From Laccaria trichodermophora (lineage: Eukaryota > Basidiomycota > Agaricomycetes > Agaricales > Hydnangiaceae): 64,000 nucleotides of DNA. Below, in pieces: positions 1-9,842 of this stretch (position 1 is the stretch's first letter; every line of letters starts with the position of its first letter). The notes under the pieces are model-generated. The model was not told where the DNA came from, did no database searches, and saw nothing but the letters and a program-made list of their open reading frames with translations. The translations under genes and the position numbers were made by a program. Location of the stretch: assembly GCA_018417955.1 (NCBI GenBank), contig JACTVC010000002.1:1550001-1614000 (forward strand). The letters are read 5' to 3'.

Positions 1-356
1 CAGTTGCCGTAGCGAGGGGGTTCAGGTGGTGGATCAATGACTCCATTGCAGACTATATCGAGCAGGACGGTCCTCTGCAAGATAAGCCGTCCGCCTACTG
101 TTACTCGTGGACGGTCCCACCGAATGACAGTAGAGGCAGGAAGGTGGGGGGGAACTAAGATCAAACGACGTGCTCCTTTTGAGTAAACACGTGTCCTGAT
201 AGATGATCGAGATAATCGAGTGGCGGCGCATCCACGCAAGGCATGGCCAATCGACTGACTGGAGTGAGAATTAGTTAGCAGATAGATAAAGAATGATGTT
301 CCAAAAGAAAAAAAAATGAAGAGAGGCATAAAATTGGGACATAGTGTATTTTTCTT
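1..356 (-). other. 3' untranslated part of the Gypsy element
   Basis: This stretch lies downstream of the gag-pol stop and has no supported ORF. In the element's direction it has a pyrimidine-rich run near 307-330. No polypurine tract or LTR start was recognised, so both probably lie left of the window. Confidence 0.5.
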
Positions 357-3300
357 TTAGAGGTTGTGTTTGGTGCGATACTCCTTGAGAAGCAGGGGCG
401 AGTTCTTGAGATCAGTGGCTGTGGCCCAAGTGTCAAACTGCGGTCCATAGTTTGTCCATTGGATCAGGTATCTTAAGGCCGCTTTCTTGCCTATTCTCTT
501 GTGCCCCACTATCTTCTCGACCTCGAATTCTTCGGATTCAGGTTTCCTCACGAAGGAATCGGGTAGGAGCGTCCTGTCCAGGTAAGTTTCGTCGACTATG
601 TATTTCTTTAGGTGTTGTATGTTGATAACGGGCGACCCAGGGTAGTTATCGCCCATTCGTAGGCGGTACACATTTGGGTTTATCTTCTGAAGGATCTCGA
701 AGGGGCCTATCCAGCGAGTTGTAAGTTTGGCTCCTTCTCCCTTAGATTCTGTCCATTCTAGGGAGTGGGGGTTAACTAAAACTTTGTCCCCCTCGTTTAG
801 GTCTGGCGCTTTCCGATTTTTGTTGTGTTCGCGGGCTTGATGGTGTTGCGCGTGGGCGATCGCCTGCCTAGCACTATCCCTGTGCATCTGGAGGTGAGTT
901 AACCAACTCTCTGAGCCCGTTCTTGCAATTTCCCTCCCTTTAACGTTATTAGGTAGTAGAAAATCGGCTGGTGTCCTTGGCTCGAAGCCGAACATAAGGA
1001 AATTAGGAGTTGCGCTCGTAGACGAGTGAATGCTTGAGTTGTAAGCCCATTCCAGCAAGGGGAGCCACAGGGCCCACGTATCCTTATGATTCGCTGTGAA
1101 CGCTCGAATCATGACTTCCAGGAATCGGTTCACAATCTCGGTCTGCCCATCATGTTGAGGGTGGTGGGAGGAGGAGAGGGACATCTTGGTGCGTAAGTGC
1201 TTAGCTACTCCTCTCCAAAAGTCTGATGTCCATCGGGGGTCACGATCGCAGATGATGCTTTCAGGCAACCCGAAACGGCACGCCACGCTCTTGACGAAGA
1301 GTGCGCCAAAGTCCTCGGCGTCAAGGCCTGTAGTGGTTGGCGTGAAGATCCCGTGTTTCGTGAGCCTATCCACCGTGACGTGGATCGCGTTGTAACCCTC
1401 GGACCAAGGCAGGTTCACTATAAAATCCATCGAAATCGATTGGTACGGTCGGGACGGTATGGGGTTTGGGATCAAATAACCGTACTTGTTGAAATTTGAG
1501 TGTTTAACTTTCTGACATACGTCACAGGTTTGAACAAAGTTCACGATGTCTGCTTTCATTCTTTTCCAGTAAAATCGGGGGCTAAGCCTTTGCCACAATT
1601 TCTCTGGTCCTTGGTGAGCACCGTCATAGGCTTGTTCGTGCGTTTCTTCCAGTAATGATCTTCTCTTTCCTACAGGGACGCATAGGCGAGGCTGATAGTC
1701 GACGTCTCTGAAAAATAAGAGGCCGTTCACGTCTCTGAAGAATCGATGTCCTGGTGTCCAGTTCTCGACCAACGATTTCGGATCTTCCCAAATTTTGACC
1801 AGGTGAGGATCTTCTTGATATGACTTGACCCAATCTTGTCTCACGTCCTCTTTTAAGTGCACGAGAATGTTCGGCGGGGGGTTAGTGGCACCCCAGTAGG
1901 CGTCTGTTGCATCTACTGCGTCGTTCTTTTTCGGTCCTGCTGGCTGCTCGTTCGTCTCGCTGCTATCTTTCGTTGGAGGTTTTTTCTTCTGGCCGGAGCT
2001 TCGAGTATTGACGGAAACTTCTCTGACTTCCTCTAAGCAGTCGAGGATGTTGAAGGCTATAAACACGGCTTTACCCATCGTCGGGTTGGGCGAAAAGTCC
2101 ACGTGGCTCGGATTTATTTCCAGTGCGATAGAGTCGTCCCTTGCGGGTGAGTCCTGAGGGGGTGGAGCTCGGTAAAGCCTGGAAAGAGGATCCACATTGG
2201 AGTGCTTCCTTCCTGGTCGATGAACGATGGACAAATGGGGAGCATATGCAGAAAAGACTGTTCCCCATGCCGCTAACCTTCGGTTCGAATTTTCGTAAGT
2301 TTTTGCCCATTGTAACGCAGCATGGTCAGTAATTAACGTGACTTTCTCCCCTTCGATAAAAGGCTGGAATTTAACTAAGCCTTCCTTAGCTCCCAAGGCT
2401 TCGCGTTCTGTCGTAGAATACCTCGTCTCTGCAGATTTGAAGGTGCGTGACCAGTAAGCAATGACCCTCTCGATGTAGACGATGGTGTCCTCGAAATTCT
2501 CTGCCCAGCTCTCGGTCACCAGGCTATCTTTTAAAGACGAAGGTAGCTGCACGACTAAATTGGGCGGTTGCTTCCCGGCACTGTAAGCTTTCTTCAGCTG
2601 TTCGTACAATCTCGTATTGACCAAGTCCTTGATTTCGATAGGTTGGATCTGTTGGAGCGCGCAACCTAACGCTTCGTCTGACGCGTCAGTGTAAAGCCGA
2701 TAAGGTAAGCCTTCCATTGGATGACCGAGCACGGGGGCCTCCTGTAAGGCTGATTTAATCGAATTGAATGCAGTCTCGCATTCCGCTGTCCACGACCACT
2801 TAGCTCCCTTACGAAGGAGTTGAAACAGCGGGTAGCATCGGTCTGAGTAGTAAGGAATAAAAGCCGAGAAGTAGACGGCCATACCCAAAAACGTTTGAAG
2901 CTGAGATAGCTTTGAAGGGCTTTGAAGTTCGAGTATCGCTCGAACTTTTTCCGTGTGAGTCGATAACCCTAAGCACGATACTTTATGTCCTAACAAGAGT
3001 ATTGACGAATAAAAGAGATGGCATTTGACGGGCGAAAGCGTGATTCCGGAGAGCTCGATAGCTTCTAATACTTTGTCCAAATGATCAATGTGGTCTTCGT
3101 AGTTTTTGGAATATATCACGATGTCATCTATATACACCAAGCAGAAAATCCACAGATAAGGGGCGAGGATGCCTTGCATTACTCTTTGAAAAATCGAAGG
3201 GCCATTCCTTAAGCCAAAGGGCATTCTTTTGAACTGGAATAAGCCTCTATGGGTTCTAAAAGCGGTCTTTTCAATGTCATCCTCGTGCATTTCTAGTTGG

Positions 3301-6300
3301 GTGAAACCTGACAATGCGTCCAAAGACGATAGAACTTGAGCTCCTGATAATGATGACAGGATTTCCGACTGTCTAGGGATAGGGAATTCATCCGGCGTAG
3401 TCGCGGCGTTGAGCTTGCGGTAGTCAACGCAGAATCGGGGTTTTCCATTGCGATAGGCGATAACTACAGGGGCGCTCCAGGGGCTTTTGGAAGGCTCTAT
3501 TACGTCCTGCTCGAACCACTTGTCAAGCTGTTCGTCCATGACCGCTCTTTTGGCTGGTGATGCTCCGTACATGGGTACCGCGATCGGTACTTGGCCATCC
3601 ACAGTCCGGATATGAACCTTGCTCGGGTGGTGACCCAGTCGACCGTCAAAGCCGAAGGCCCTTTGGCGCCGTTTCAGCATGTTCCAGGCCCTTTCTTTCA
3701 AGTGTTCAGGAAGACTTCCTACATCTAAAAATTCCTCCATCTTTTCGGAGGGGTAAGTTGTAAAATCGGGTAGCTCTGCGGTCTTGGGACCAAACGCTTC
3801 CGCTTCAGCAGCTTCATCCTCGCCCGCTACTGGATCTGCCGGTACGTCCTTGTTCCCTGGAGGGGTTGATTGCTGAGGAGTTCCTTCCTGCGCCTTCTCC
3901 GAAGATATAGCTATAATAGACGCGATGGCTTGTGCGGAACGAGCGAGCTTCTCGAATTCCTCCTCCGAATTTGGCGCATCGAAAAATTCCTGGGGGTCTA
4001 CCAAGTAACCCACGATATCACCTTTTCGAATCATTCTTGGATGCGGGGAAGGGTTAGAGATGGGGACCCATGGGTCCGAGGCTGAGATAAGTACGTTAGG
4101 TACGACGAAAGGTGAGTCGTTTTCGGATGCTAGCAAATTCTTCTCGACTAGCCAGGTTCTGTCTTCGTCAAAGTGGCCATCGACCCTTATTCGTCGACAT
4201 TCATCTGGACGGAGACGGTAGTCTTCTGCCGCTCGAATTGTCTTTTTCTCAATTCCAAATTTCTTCCTATCCCTGGTCTTTTTTGCCTTATTTCTTTTGT
4301 GAAGCTTCGACTTTATGAAGCTAGCTACTGCGCTAGCGCTCTGCCGCATCCTACCAAAGTCTCCGGTGCGGCTCACGCCTCTAGCTGGTACTGAGTGTGG
4401 TACTCCCGAGAAGTTGACGACGGACTTGAAGTCAATTCTATGTGCGACCGTGAGTTCATAATTCAGATGGTAATCCTCTCCTAACAAAATAGGTATAGTC
4501 ATGTCTGGGACAACGTAAGCCTCTGCCTCCGTCTCCAGAATGACTCCTTCTGAAGATTTCATAAAGATGGGAATCCGGACGTAACCCTGAATTTTAGCGT
4601 CCTTGTCTGTAAGCTGCCACAGGTCCATCTTCATGCCGTTTTGACAAGGGGGGCGGTCTCTGAGTGTTTCTAGGTATTCTTGCGAGATTAAAGTGACGTC
4701 GGCGCACGAGTCTAATCTCAAGTCGGTCTGTTCGTTCCTCATCGAGCCTACCCAACCTTGAACTGCAACAACCGATACTCCTACGGCGGAGGATCCCGCG
4801 GGAGTGTATCGCCTCTTCCTCAGTTTAATTCTAGAATCTTTGGCAGGTGGTCCTGTCGTCGCGTTGGAAGGGAAGGCTTCTCTGGGCGGAGTGTCTTCAT
4901 CTTGTGGATCAATTGCTGGGGGCTCGACTTCATCAGATTGGAGGGGGGGGGATCTGAAATTCGGTTCGACCCTCTCTGAATCCTCCTCTACCGGCACTCC
5001 GAATTCGTCGATCTTCTCCAATAAATGCTTTGGAGACTTCGGCTTGCTTAGGTGAGCGACCCAGTCTTCATCGTCCACTTCTTCCACAGTTGCTCTTCTC
5101 GAAGTGTTGTGCACTTCTGCGACACTGGACTTACTCGCCTTTTTCGCAGTAGACTGCGACGGAGACGATGCCTGCTCAAAATCCTGAGGCGAGGCGGAAT
5201 CGTTCAAGTCGGGTTGGACATGTATCTGATTGGTTAGCCTTTCATTCATCAATATAGAGTATGCTGAAGCGTAAGCTTTATTCGGCTCGTCGTCCGGCCA
5301 GATTTCGACTATGTTGGCCGAGCGTCTCGCTCTCTCGAGGACGGTATCGTAGTCCGGACACTCCTTGTCCCAGTGGTTGTCGCTACCACAGCATTTGCAC
5401 GGGGAAGGAGGTAACTTCCCCATTTTCGTCGTGACGTGGTCGTTTTTCGGGAATGGGTACCCTCCTTTGGGTGGGGGACGTTGCTTTCTCTGTAGGACTT
5501 GATAGGCTTCGCGTAAAATGTATACTCCAGAATTAAGGTTTTCAAGGGCAGTTGGTGGTGCGACGTCCGAGGAAGGGGTATCGGGATTGTTCACGAATTC
5601 TACTGTATTCGCTCGTCGTTGGTAGGTTTGCTTTTCTTGGACAAAACCCAATTGCCTTAGCTGTGTGACGATATGATCGATAGAGGGTGTAGGGCCGCCC
5701 TTCGAAACGCGGTAAGCTTCGAGGAGAGCCTCTTCGTGTTCAGTGACGCGTGAATACAACTCGCTCGAATCCTTAATGCTGCTCAAAAGTAAAATAGGGC
5801 CCCAGCTTACAGGAGCCTTTCTCATTATGTAGAAGACCTCTAAAGGCCCCCCAGTATCGACGGTGAGGAGCATCCGAGTGTAGATTATTCGCCTTATGAT
5901 GAATTCCGAAGGCCGTTCTCTCTCGTGGTCTTTTTCGCGGAAGGTCTGTGCATTGTAGTAATTGTTCATTTTCAATTGCCAGCGGTGTCCGAGGAAGCCG
6001 TCCTTGATACCCTTCAAAAATCTCAAATAGTGGGATCGCATAAATTTCTGATGGGTAACCGGCAAAGTTACGAACCAACGCCGAACTGCAGAACCTTCTT
6101 TCAATCGGAACCACAACCAGTAGCCCAAAGCTTCGGGGAGCCAGCCCCCCAGGTACGCTAGTTGCTGAATTTGCCAAAAATAATCGATAGCTGTCCAGTG
6201 ATTTCCGTCCCATTCAGGTAATTGTTCTACTTTCAATTCTGTCTTAATCGAAGCTGGTATATTACCATAGGGCGCTGGAGGCCCGAATTCATTACTCTGA

Positions 6301-7163
6301 GGAGTTGGCCCCCCGCCGCCTCCTCCAGGATCGCCGCTTCCTCCTCCTCCACCTCCCCCAGGGGGATTGTTATTGAACTGCGATGGCCAAGAAGGGGTGT
6401 TTCCTCCTCCGTTACCCCCTCCGTTACTGCCTCCCCCGCCGCCTTGGTAAGGCGGACCGCCTCCTCCTCCTCCTGGTGGAGGGCCGCTCCCGCCACTTCT
6501 TGGAGGGTTCCCACCAACTCTGTTAGGAGGAGCGTTATGGGCGTCGTCGAAGTTGGTTGTCGGAAAGGAATTGTCACTCTTAACAGGAGGATTGCCTGTC
6601 GATGCGGTCGTAGTTTGAGCAAAGTTAGAGGGTCGATTGGTCACGGTGAAGGTGCTTGCTCCTTGGTTCGCGTTATAAGCCCTGACGTTGTCCCCTAGCT
6701 CGGTCCTGGAGGGGGTTGCTAGACCTACTGTAACGTCGGGGGTAGAGTTAGGACCTGGAGTTGAAAAGTATGCTGAGGAAATGCCGTCCGCTGATGTATC
6801 GAAAAAACGCGTTCCTTTTCTGAAAGGGGTCTGGAATCCAAATGAAGGCTCGAGACCATCGTCGAGGTCCCTGCCTTGCTCCACGCCGGCGGAAGTATTT
6901 TCCCAAGGGGCCGTGTCGTCCCAATCGACCTTCTTCTTCCCTTTGGTATCCTGACTGGGAGGGAGATTCGATGAAGTGGGCAGTTGCGAGGAGGGTGACG
7001 GTAGAGGTCTTGTAGGAAAAGCTACGTCCCAGCTGAGCCCGCTTCTGAGAGCTTCTCGAGCACCTGGCAGGAATTGGGATTGGTGGCGAGGCACTTTGTC
7101 GAGGAGAAATCTCATCCTATCGTCGACGCTGTCGATATTGTCGAAGTCGTCGTAAAGACTCAT
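357..7163 (-). CDS. Gag-Pol polyprotein of a Ty3/Gypsy chromodomain retrotransposon
   Basis: A single 2268-residue frame encodes everything the element needs to copy and integrate. The N-terminal third is Gag-like: Ser/Pro/Gly-rich to about residue 310, including poly-Gly runs, then a structured capsid-like region. A CX2CX4HX4C zinc knuckle lies near residues 587-601. An aspartic protease follows, with DSCAD near 818 in place of the usual DTGA/DSGA. Reverse transcriptase has CVDYRKLN near 1245 and YIDD near 1344. RNase H has TDASDEALG near 1494, and a linker of roughly 90 residues separates this from its second half. Integrase has an HHCC zinc domain near 1860 and a DDE core near 1911, 1975 and 2010. 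A chromodomain occupies about 2213-2265. There is no frameshift between gag and pol and no internal stop, so the copy looks potentially active. Confidence 0.93.
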   Translation of the reverse strand: MSLYDDFDNIDSVDDRMRFLLDKVPRHQSQFLPGAREALRSGLSWDVAFPTRPLPSPSSQLPTSSNLPPSQDTKGKKKVDWDDTAPWENTSAGVEQGRDLDDGLEPSFGFQTPFRKGTRFFDTSADGISSAYFSTPGPNSTPDVTVGLATPSRTELGDNVRAYNANQGASTFTVTNRPSNFAQTTTASTGNPPVKSDNSFPTTNFDDAHNAPPNRVGGNPPRSGGSGPPPGGGGGGPPYQGGGGGSNGGGNGGGNTPSWPSQFNNNPPGGGGGGGSGDPGGGGGGPTPQSNEFGPPAPYGNIPASIKTELKVEQLPEWDGNHWTAIDYFWQIQQLAYLGGWLPEALGYWLWFRLKEGSAVRRWFVTLPVTHQKFMRSHYLRFLKGIKDGFLGHRWQLKMNNYYNAQTFREKDHERERPSEFIIRRIIYTRMLLTVDTGGPLEVFYIMRKAPVSWGPILLLSSIKDSSELYSRVTEHEEALLEAYRVSKGGPTPSIDHIVTQLRQLGFVQEKQTYQRRANTVEFVNNPDTPSSDVAPPTALENLNSGVYILREAYQVLQRKQRPPPKGGYPFPKNDHVTTKMGKLPPSPCKCCGSDNHWDKECPDYDTVLERARRSANIVEIWPDDEPNKAYASAYSILMNERLTNQIHVQPDLNDSASPQDFEQASSPSQSTAKKASKSSVAEVHNTSRRATVEEVDDEDWVAHLSKPKSPKHLLEKIDEFGVPVEEDSERVEPNFRSPPLQSDEVEPPAIDPQDEDTPPREAFPSNATTGPPAKDSRIKLRKRRYTPAGSSAVGVSVVAVQGWVGSMRNEQTDLRLDSCADVTLISQEYLETLRDRPPCQNGMKMDLWQLTDKDAKIQGYVRIPIFMKSSEGVILETEAEAYVVPDMTIPILLGEDYHLNYELTVAHRIDFKSVVNFSGVPHSVPARGVSRTGDFGRMRQSASAVASFIKSKLHKRNKAKKTRDRKKFGIEKKTIRAAEDYRLRPDECRRIRVDGHFDEDRTWLVEKNLLASENDSPFVVPNVLISASDPWVPISNPSPHPRMIRKGDIVGYLVDPQEFFDAPNSEEEFEKLARSAQAIASIIAISSEKAQEGTPQQSTPPGNKDVPADPVAGEDEAAEAEAFGPKTAELPDFTTYPSEKMEEFLDVGSLPEHLKERAWNMLKRRQRAFGFDGRLGHHPSKVHIRTVDGQVPIAVPMYGASPAKRAVMDEQLDKWFEQDVIEPSKSPWSAPVVIAYRNGKPRFCVDYRKLNAATTPDEFPIPRQSEILSSLSGAQVLSSLDALSGFTQLEMHEDDIEKTAFRTHRGLFQFKRMPFGLRNGPSIFQRVMQGILAPYLWIFCLVYIDDIVIYSKNYEDHIDHLDKVLEAIELSGITLSPVKCHLFYSSILLLGHKVSCLGLSTHTEKVRAILELQSPSKLSQLQTFLGMAVYFSAFIPYYSDRCYPLFQLLRKGAKWSWTAECETAFNSIKSALQEAPVLGHPMEGLPYRLYTDASDEALGCALQQIQPIEIKDLVNTRLYEQLKKAYSAGKQPPNLVVQLPSSLKDSLVTESWAENFEDTIVYIERVIAYWSRTFKSAETRYSTTEREALGAKEGLVKFQPFIEGEKVTLITDHAALQWAKTYENSNRRLAAWGTVFSAYAPHLSIVHRPGRKHSNVDPLSRLYRAPPPQDSPARDDSIALEINPSHVDFSPNPTMGKAVFIAFNILDCLEEVREVSVNTRSSGQKKKPPTKDSSETNEQPAGPKKNDAVDATDAYWGATNPPPNILVHLKEDVRQDWVKSYQEDPHLVKIWEDPKSLVENWTPGHRFFRDVNGLLFFRDVDYQPRLCVPVGKRRSLLEETHEQAYDGAHQGPEKLWQRLSPRFYWKRMKADIVNFVQTCDVCQKVKHSNFNKYGYLIPNPIPSRPYQSISMDFIVNLPWSEGYNAIHVTVDRLTKHGIFTPTTTGLDAEDFGALFVKSVACRFGLPESIICDRDPRWTSDFWRGVAKHLRTKMSLSSSHHPQHDGQTEIVNRFLEVMIRAFTANHKDTWALWLPLLEWAYNSSIHSSTSATPNFLMFGFEPRTPADFLLPNNVKGREIARTGSESWLTHLQMHRDSARQAIAHAQHHQAREHNKNRKAPDLNEGDKVLVNPHSLEWTESKGEGAKLTTRWIGPFEILQKINPNVYRLRMGDNYPGSPVINIQHLKKYIVDETYLDRTLLPDSFVRKPESEEFEVEKIVGHKRIGKKAALRYLIQWTNYGPQFDTWATATDLKNSPLLLKEYRTKHNL

Positions 7164-7232
7164 GTCCGTAGATACCGGGGAAAGGGGAGTTTCTTCTTGA
7201 CGGTATTGTGCTTCGTATTTAGTGACAGTCTG

Positions 7233-7706
7233 CTAAGCGGTCAGCAAACGTTTGTGTAGGATCTTATAGGCGACCTCCAGTTGGGAACGGCTCGCGCAAC
7301 CTTGAAGGGCTGTGGTCATCGTTTCGTTAGGGTCGATCCGGAAGATAGTGCCGCGTTCTTGAATCAGGTGAGCCATCCTTTCCAAGAAAGCTTGGAGTTC
7401 GGCGACAACCCTTAAGATCGGCTGAAGCCCAGAGTCCACCATGCGAACGGCAGTGTCAGGGTCCGAGTTATCCTCTCTCACTTCAATGTCGAGTGGCTTG
7501 AGGCAAGGCTTCTGGAGGATCCACGAGACTTCCGCCGCCGTGGACAAGTTACTCCCTTGTTCCTTATTGTACTCCAGTATAAGGCTATACATTGGAGACA
7601 ACGCATAGCCCCTTTCCATACCCACTCGGCTCGAGGGGATGTGTTCAGGGTTCGAGGTGTCGGCCTCGGGTGACTCGGGAGCATTGGAAGAGGTTGGTTG
7701 GGCCAT
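7233..7706 (-). CDS. short ORF upstream of gag-pol in the Gypsy element
   Basis: A 157-codon frame starts at an ATG at 7706 and ends 70 bp before the gag-pol start. The frame stays open further upstream to about 8078 without another ATG; that extension is Ser/Thr/Pro-rich and looks protein-like. The 157-residue part is acidic at its N-terminus, then helical with Leu-rich segments. It has no recognisable domain. It could be a separate accessory or leader protein of the element, or the start of a spliced Gag. It might also be open by chance. I do not recognise the family. Confidence 0.4.
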   Translation of the reverse strand: MAQPTSSNAPESPEADTSNPEHIPSSRVGMERGYALSPMYSLILEYNKEQGSNLSTAAEVSWILQKPCLKPLDIEVREDNSDPDTAVRMVDSGLQPILRVVAELQAFLERMAHLIQERGTIFRIDPNETMTTALQGCASRSQLEVAYKILHKRLLTA

Positions 7707-8049
7707 GGTTTTCGAAATTGGATTAGTCGCAATCGTCGCTGATGGAGGCTTGTCGCTAGCTGTACGACTCGTTGTCGCTTTCGGTTTTGGAGGAAATTGA
7801 TGAGGTGGAAGGTCTCGGACAGTCGTGGAAGTTTTCGCTGAGATTGGCGCTTGGAGAGTAGATTCGGACGTGGATACTCCTTTCCTCCAAATAGGATTGG
7901 AACTAGAGGTTTCAGGGGTGGAAGCTTCGGTGTTTGCGCGAGTCGGCGCTGATACTGGTGCTGGAATCCTAGAAGCTCCAAACGTGCCAGAAAAAGCAGG
8001 TCTTCCCCCTCGGGAGACTGAGGGGGTAGTCTTCTTGGTGAAGCGGTAG

Positions 8050-8677
8050 TCGGACAGATTGACGAGGGGAGCGTAGAGTCAAGACAGTAGATAGGTTGAA
8101 TTGGGGTTAATAGTGCGGTCCGTCCGATAGAAACGAGGCTGTCGGTCGGATGGGCGGATCAGATAAAAAGGAAAGTGAGTTATCGGTCAGATATACGACT
8201 GTTCCCACAGTGTCCACCTTTGTGGAGCACTACTTGCAGTAGGAGTCCCCTCAGGTAGTGGGACAGCCGTAGGGAGTCTGACGGATTCGCGCACAAAGGT
8301 GTGAAGACCTTGTCAAAGTCTAGAACGGCAGCTAAGCGCCTGGGATCGTAGAACGTGACAGTTCACGGTACTCGTATCCCGATCTCCACGGACAGTCCCG
8401 ATGGAGATTGCTTCAGCTGCGTAATCGGTATTCTCGTGTCCCGCGTCCTCTGAGAGCTCAGAATAGCCGTTAGTAGGGCTACGTATCGAGCGATACAGAG
8501 TAAATGGCGGTAAGAAAGATATATTGCCTCATGTGTAACATGAGGTAGTATAGGTACAATGCTTATGTAATAAAATGTAATGAGTAAATGGAGACACGAA
8601 ATGCCGGATCGAGAGTTGAATCTCGGGGAGTGGGAAGTCAAAGTAAAGGCAATGAAGTACTGATTTGCCGTGTTACA
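8050..8677 (-). repeat. probable 5' LTR of the Gypsy element (inner edge undefined)
   Basis: The minus strand starts TGTAACACGG at 8677 and is non-coding down to about 8080, about the length of a fungal Gypsy LTR. It contains a perfect 7-bp inverted repeat (CCTCATG at 8527-8533 and CATGAGG at 8539-8545) followed in the element's direction by a TATATC box-like stretch. The inner end is uncertain, because no clear primer-binding site and no partner LTR are visible in the window. Confidence 0.45.
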
Positions 8678-9842
8678 TGAACATCAAGAACAACAAAAAA
8701 TTGCCTTTCGATTTAAATCCTTTCTTGAGGGGAAAGTGCTGCTGGAAGCACCTCCACAAAGGAAAATTAAAGTTCATGTTCCTAAACCTCACGTTCATAG
8801 TATTGGGAAGGGCAAGAAGCCTGGCAGAAGCAAGGGTCAAAGGAGAGGCCGGGCAGCAACTGAGTCACCATCAGATGAGGAAGCCAGGCCAAAGAGAAAG
8901 GAAGGGGTGGAAGATCGGCAGTTCGATGACAATGATATCGAAAACGACAGTTGGGAGGATTTGGATGTGGACAAGCTGGCCAAGAAACGAACCAAACAGT
9001 TTTCTAAGGATGACTGGACTCCTGATCAGGATGGCTCCAATGACGATGGAGAAGACTTGGACGTGGAGAAACCAACCAAGAAACCAACCAAACAGCGGGA
9101 CCAAAATCATGATGGCTCCGATGAGGATAGTGACTCAGACTCCGATAGTGGTCAAGAGAGGCCGAAGCAGGATACTCTGACCGAGCCTACAGTGAAACCT
9201 AGTAGGGTCAACCCGACCTTGGAAGAGGATAGAGACTCGGGATCAGATGATGCTACGATCACTGCAGATACCAGCCCCAAGCTTCAGCCTTGGTACAAAG
9301 ACACCGAAGTACCATCGGACACTGAGGTTTTGGCTGATGATACATTTTGGGAAGCCGACCTGGGCTGTGGGGTGGAGTCAGCTGATCAAGCGAAGAAGAG
9401 AAAATTCACCGATGAGGAGGATACACCCTGCAAGTTTCCTTGGTTAGAGAAGGGTTACAAACTTGGCCCAAGGAGTGCCCGACCAGGCAAAGTCAAATGC
9501 CGCACTGTCTCGGCTGTTATCCAAGCCACTGCCAAACCAACTCAAGCAACCAATCCAAGGTCGGACACCACCAAAGCTTCGAATAGCTTTGATTTCACAA
9601 AGTCAAGTGGTGTCGTCAATGCAAAACGACCAGTCCCTTCAACACAAAAGGAGTCAGAGGCTGGTCCCAGTCAGCAACCATCTGTTGGTGTCCCCACCAA
9701 GCCAAAACCAAAACCTCGTCCGATCATGAAAGGCAAGGTTTCTACAGGGGAACTCGGTATAGTAACCCAAGAACGGTCAAAAAAGATTGCTGAAGAAAGT
9801 GTTCGTTCCACCCGGTCCAAGAAAGTTTCATTCGTCAGTTAA
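8670..9842 (+). pseudogene. 5'-truncated ORF of an unrecognised lineage-specific protein, cut by the LTR
   Basis: A frame of about 388 codons is open from the LTR boundary to a TAA at 9840, with no ATG near its left end; the first in-frame codons lie inside the LTR. The protein is highly charged and low in complexity. It has basic clusters (KGKKPGRSKGQRRGR, KPKPKPRP), long Asp/Glu/Ser tracts with SDEDSDSDSDSG, and two imperfect DLDVDK/E-containing repeats. The C-terminus is basic (STRSKKVSF). This composition suggests a nuclear or nucleic-acid-associated protein, but no domain is recognisable. The last ~115 bp of coding sequence is duplicated downstream at about 10055. The simplest reading is that the Gypsy element inserted into this gene and removed its 5' part from view. 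Confidence 0.5.

Larger units (their letters stand above)
1..8677 (-). mobile_element. Ty3/Gypsy LTR retrotransposon (chromovirus-like), left end outside window
   Basis: The element reads right to left. Its outer right edge is placed at 8677, where the minus strand begins TGTAACACGG, a typical Gypsy LTR start. A candidate 5' LTR and leader follow, then a short upstream ORF, the gag-pol ORF, and at least 356 bp of 3' untranslated sequence. No second copy of the right-hand LTR-like sequence occurs at 1-356, so the 3' LTR must lie beyond the left edge and target-site duplication cannot be tested. The coding part is completely open, which suggests a young copy. The insertion falls inside, or at the 5' edge of, an ORF that resumes at 8678. 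Confidence 0.8.

Noticed and set aside
6222..6698. 158-codon plus-strand frame opposite gag
   Set aside because: It is the shadow of the Gly/Pro-rich Gag region on the other strand.
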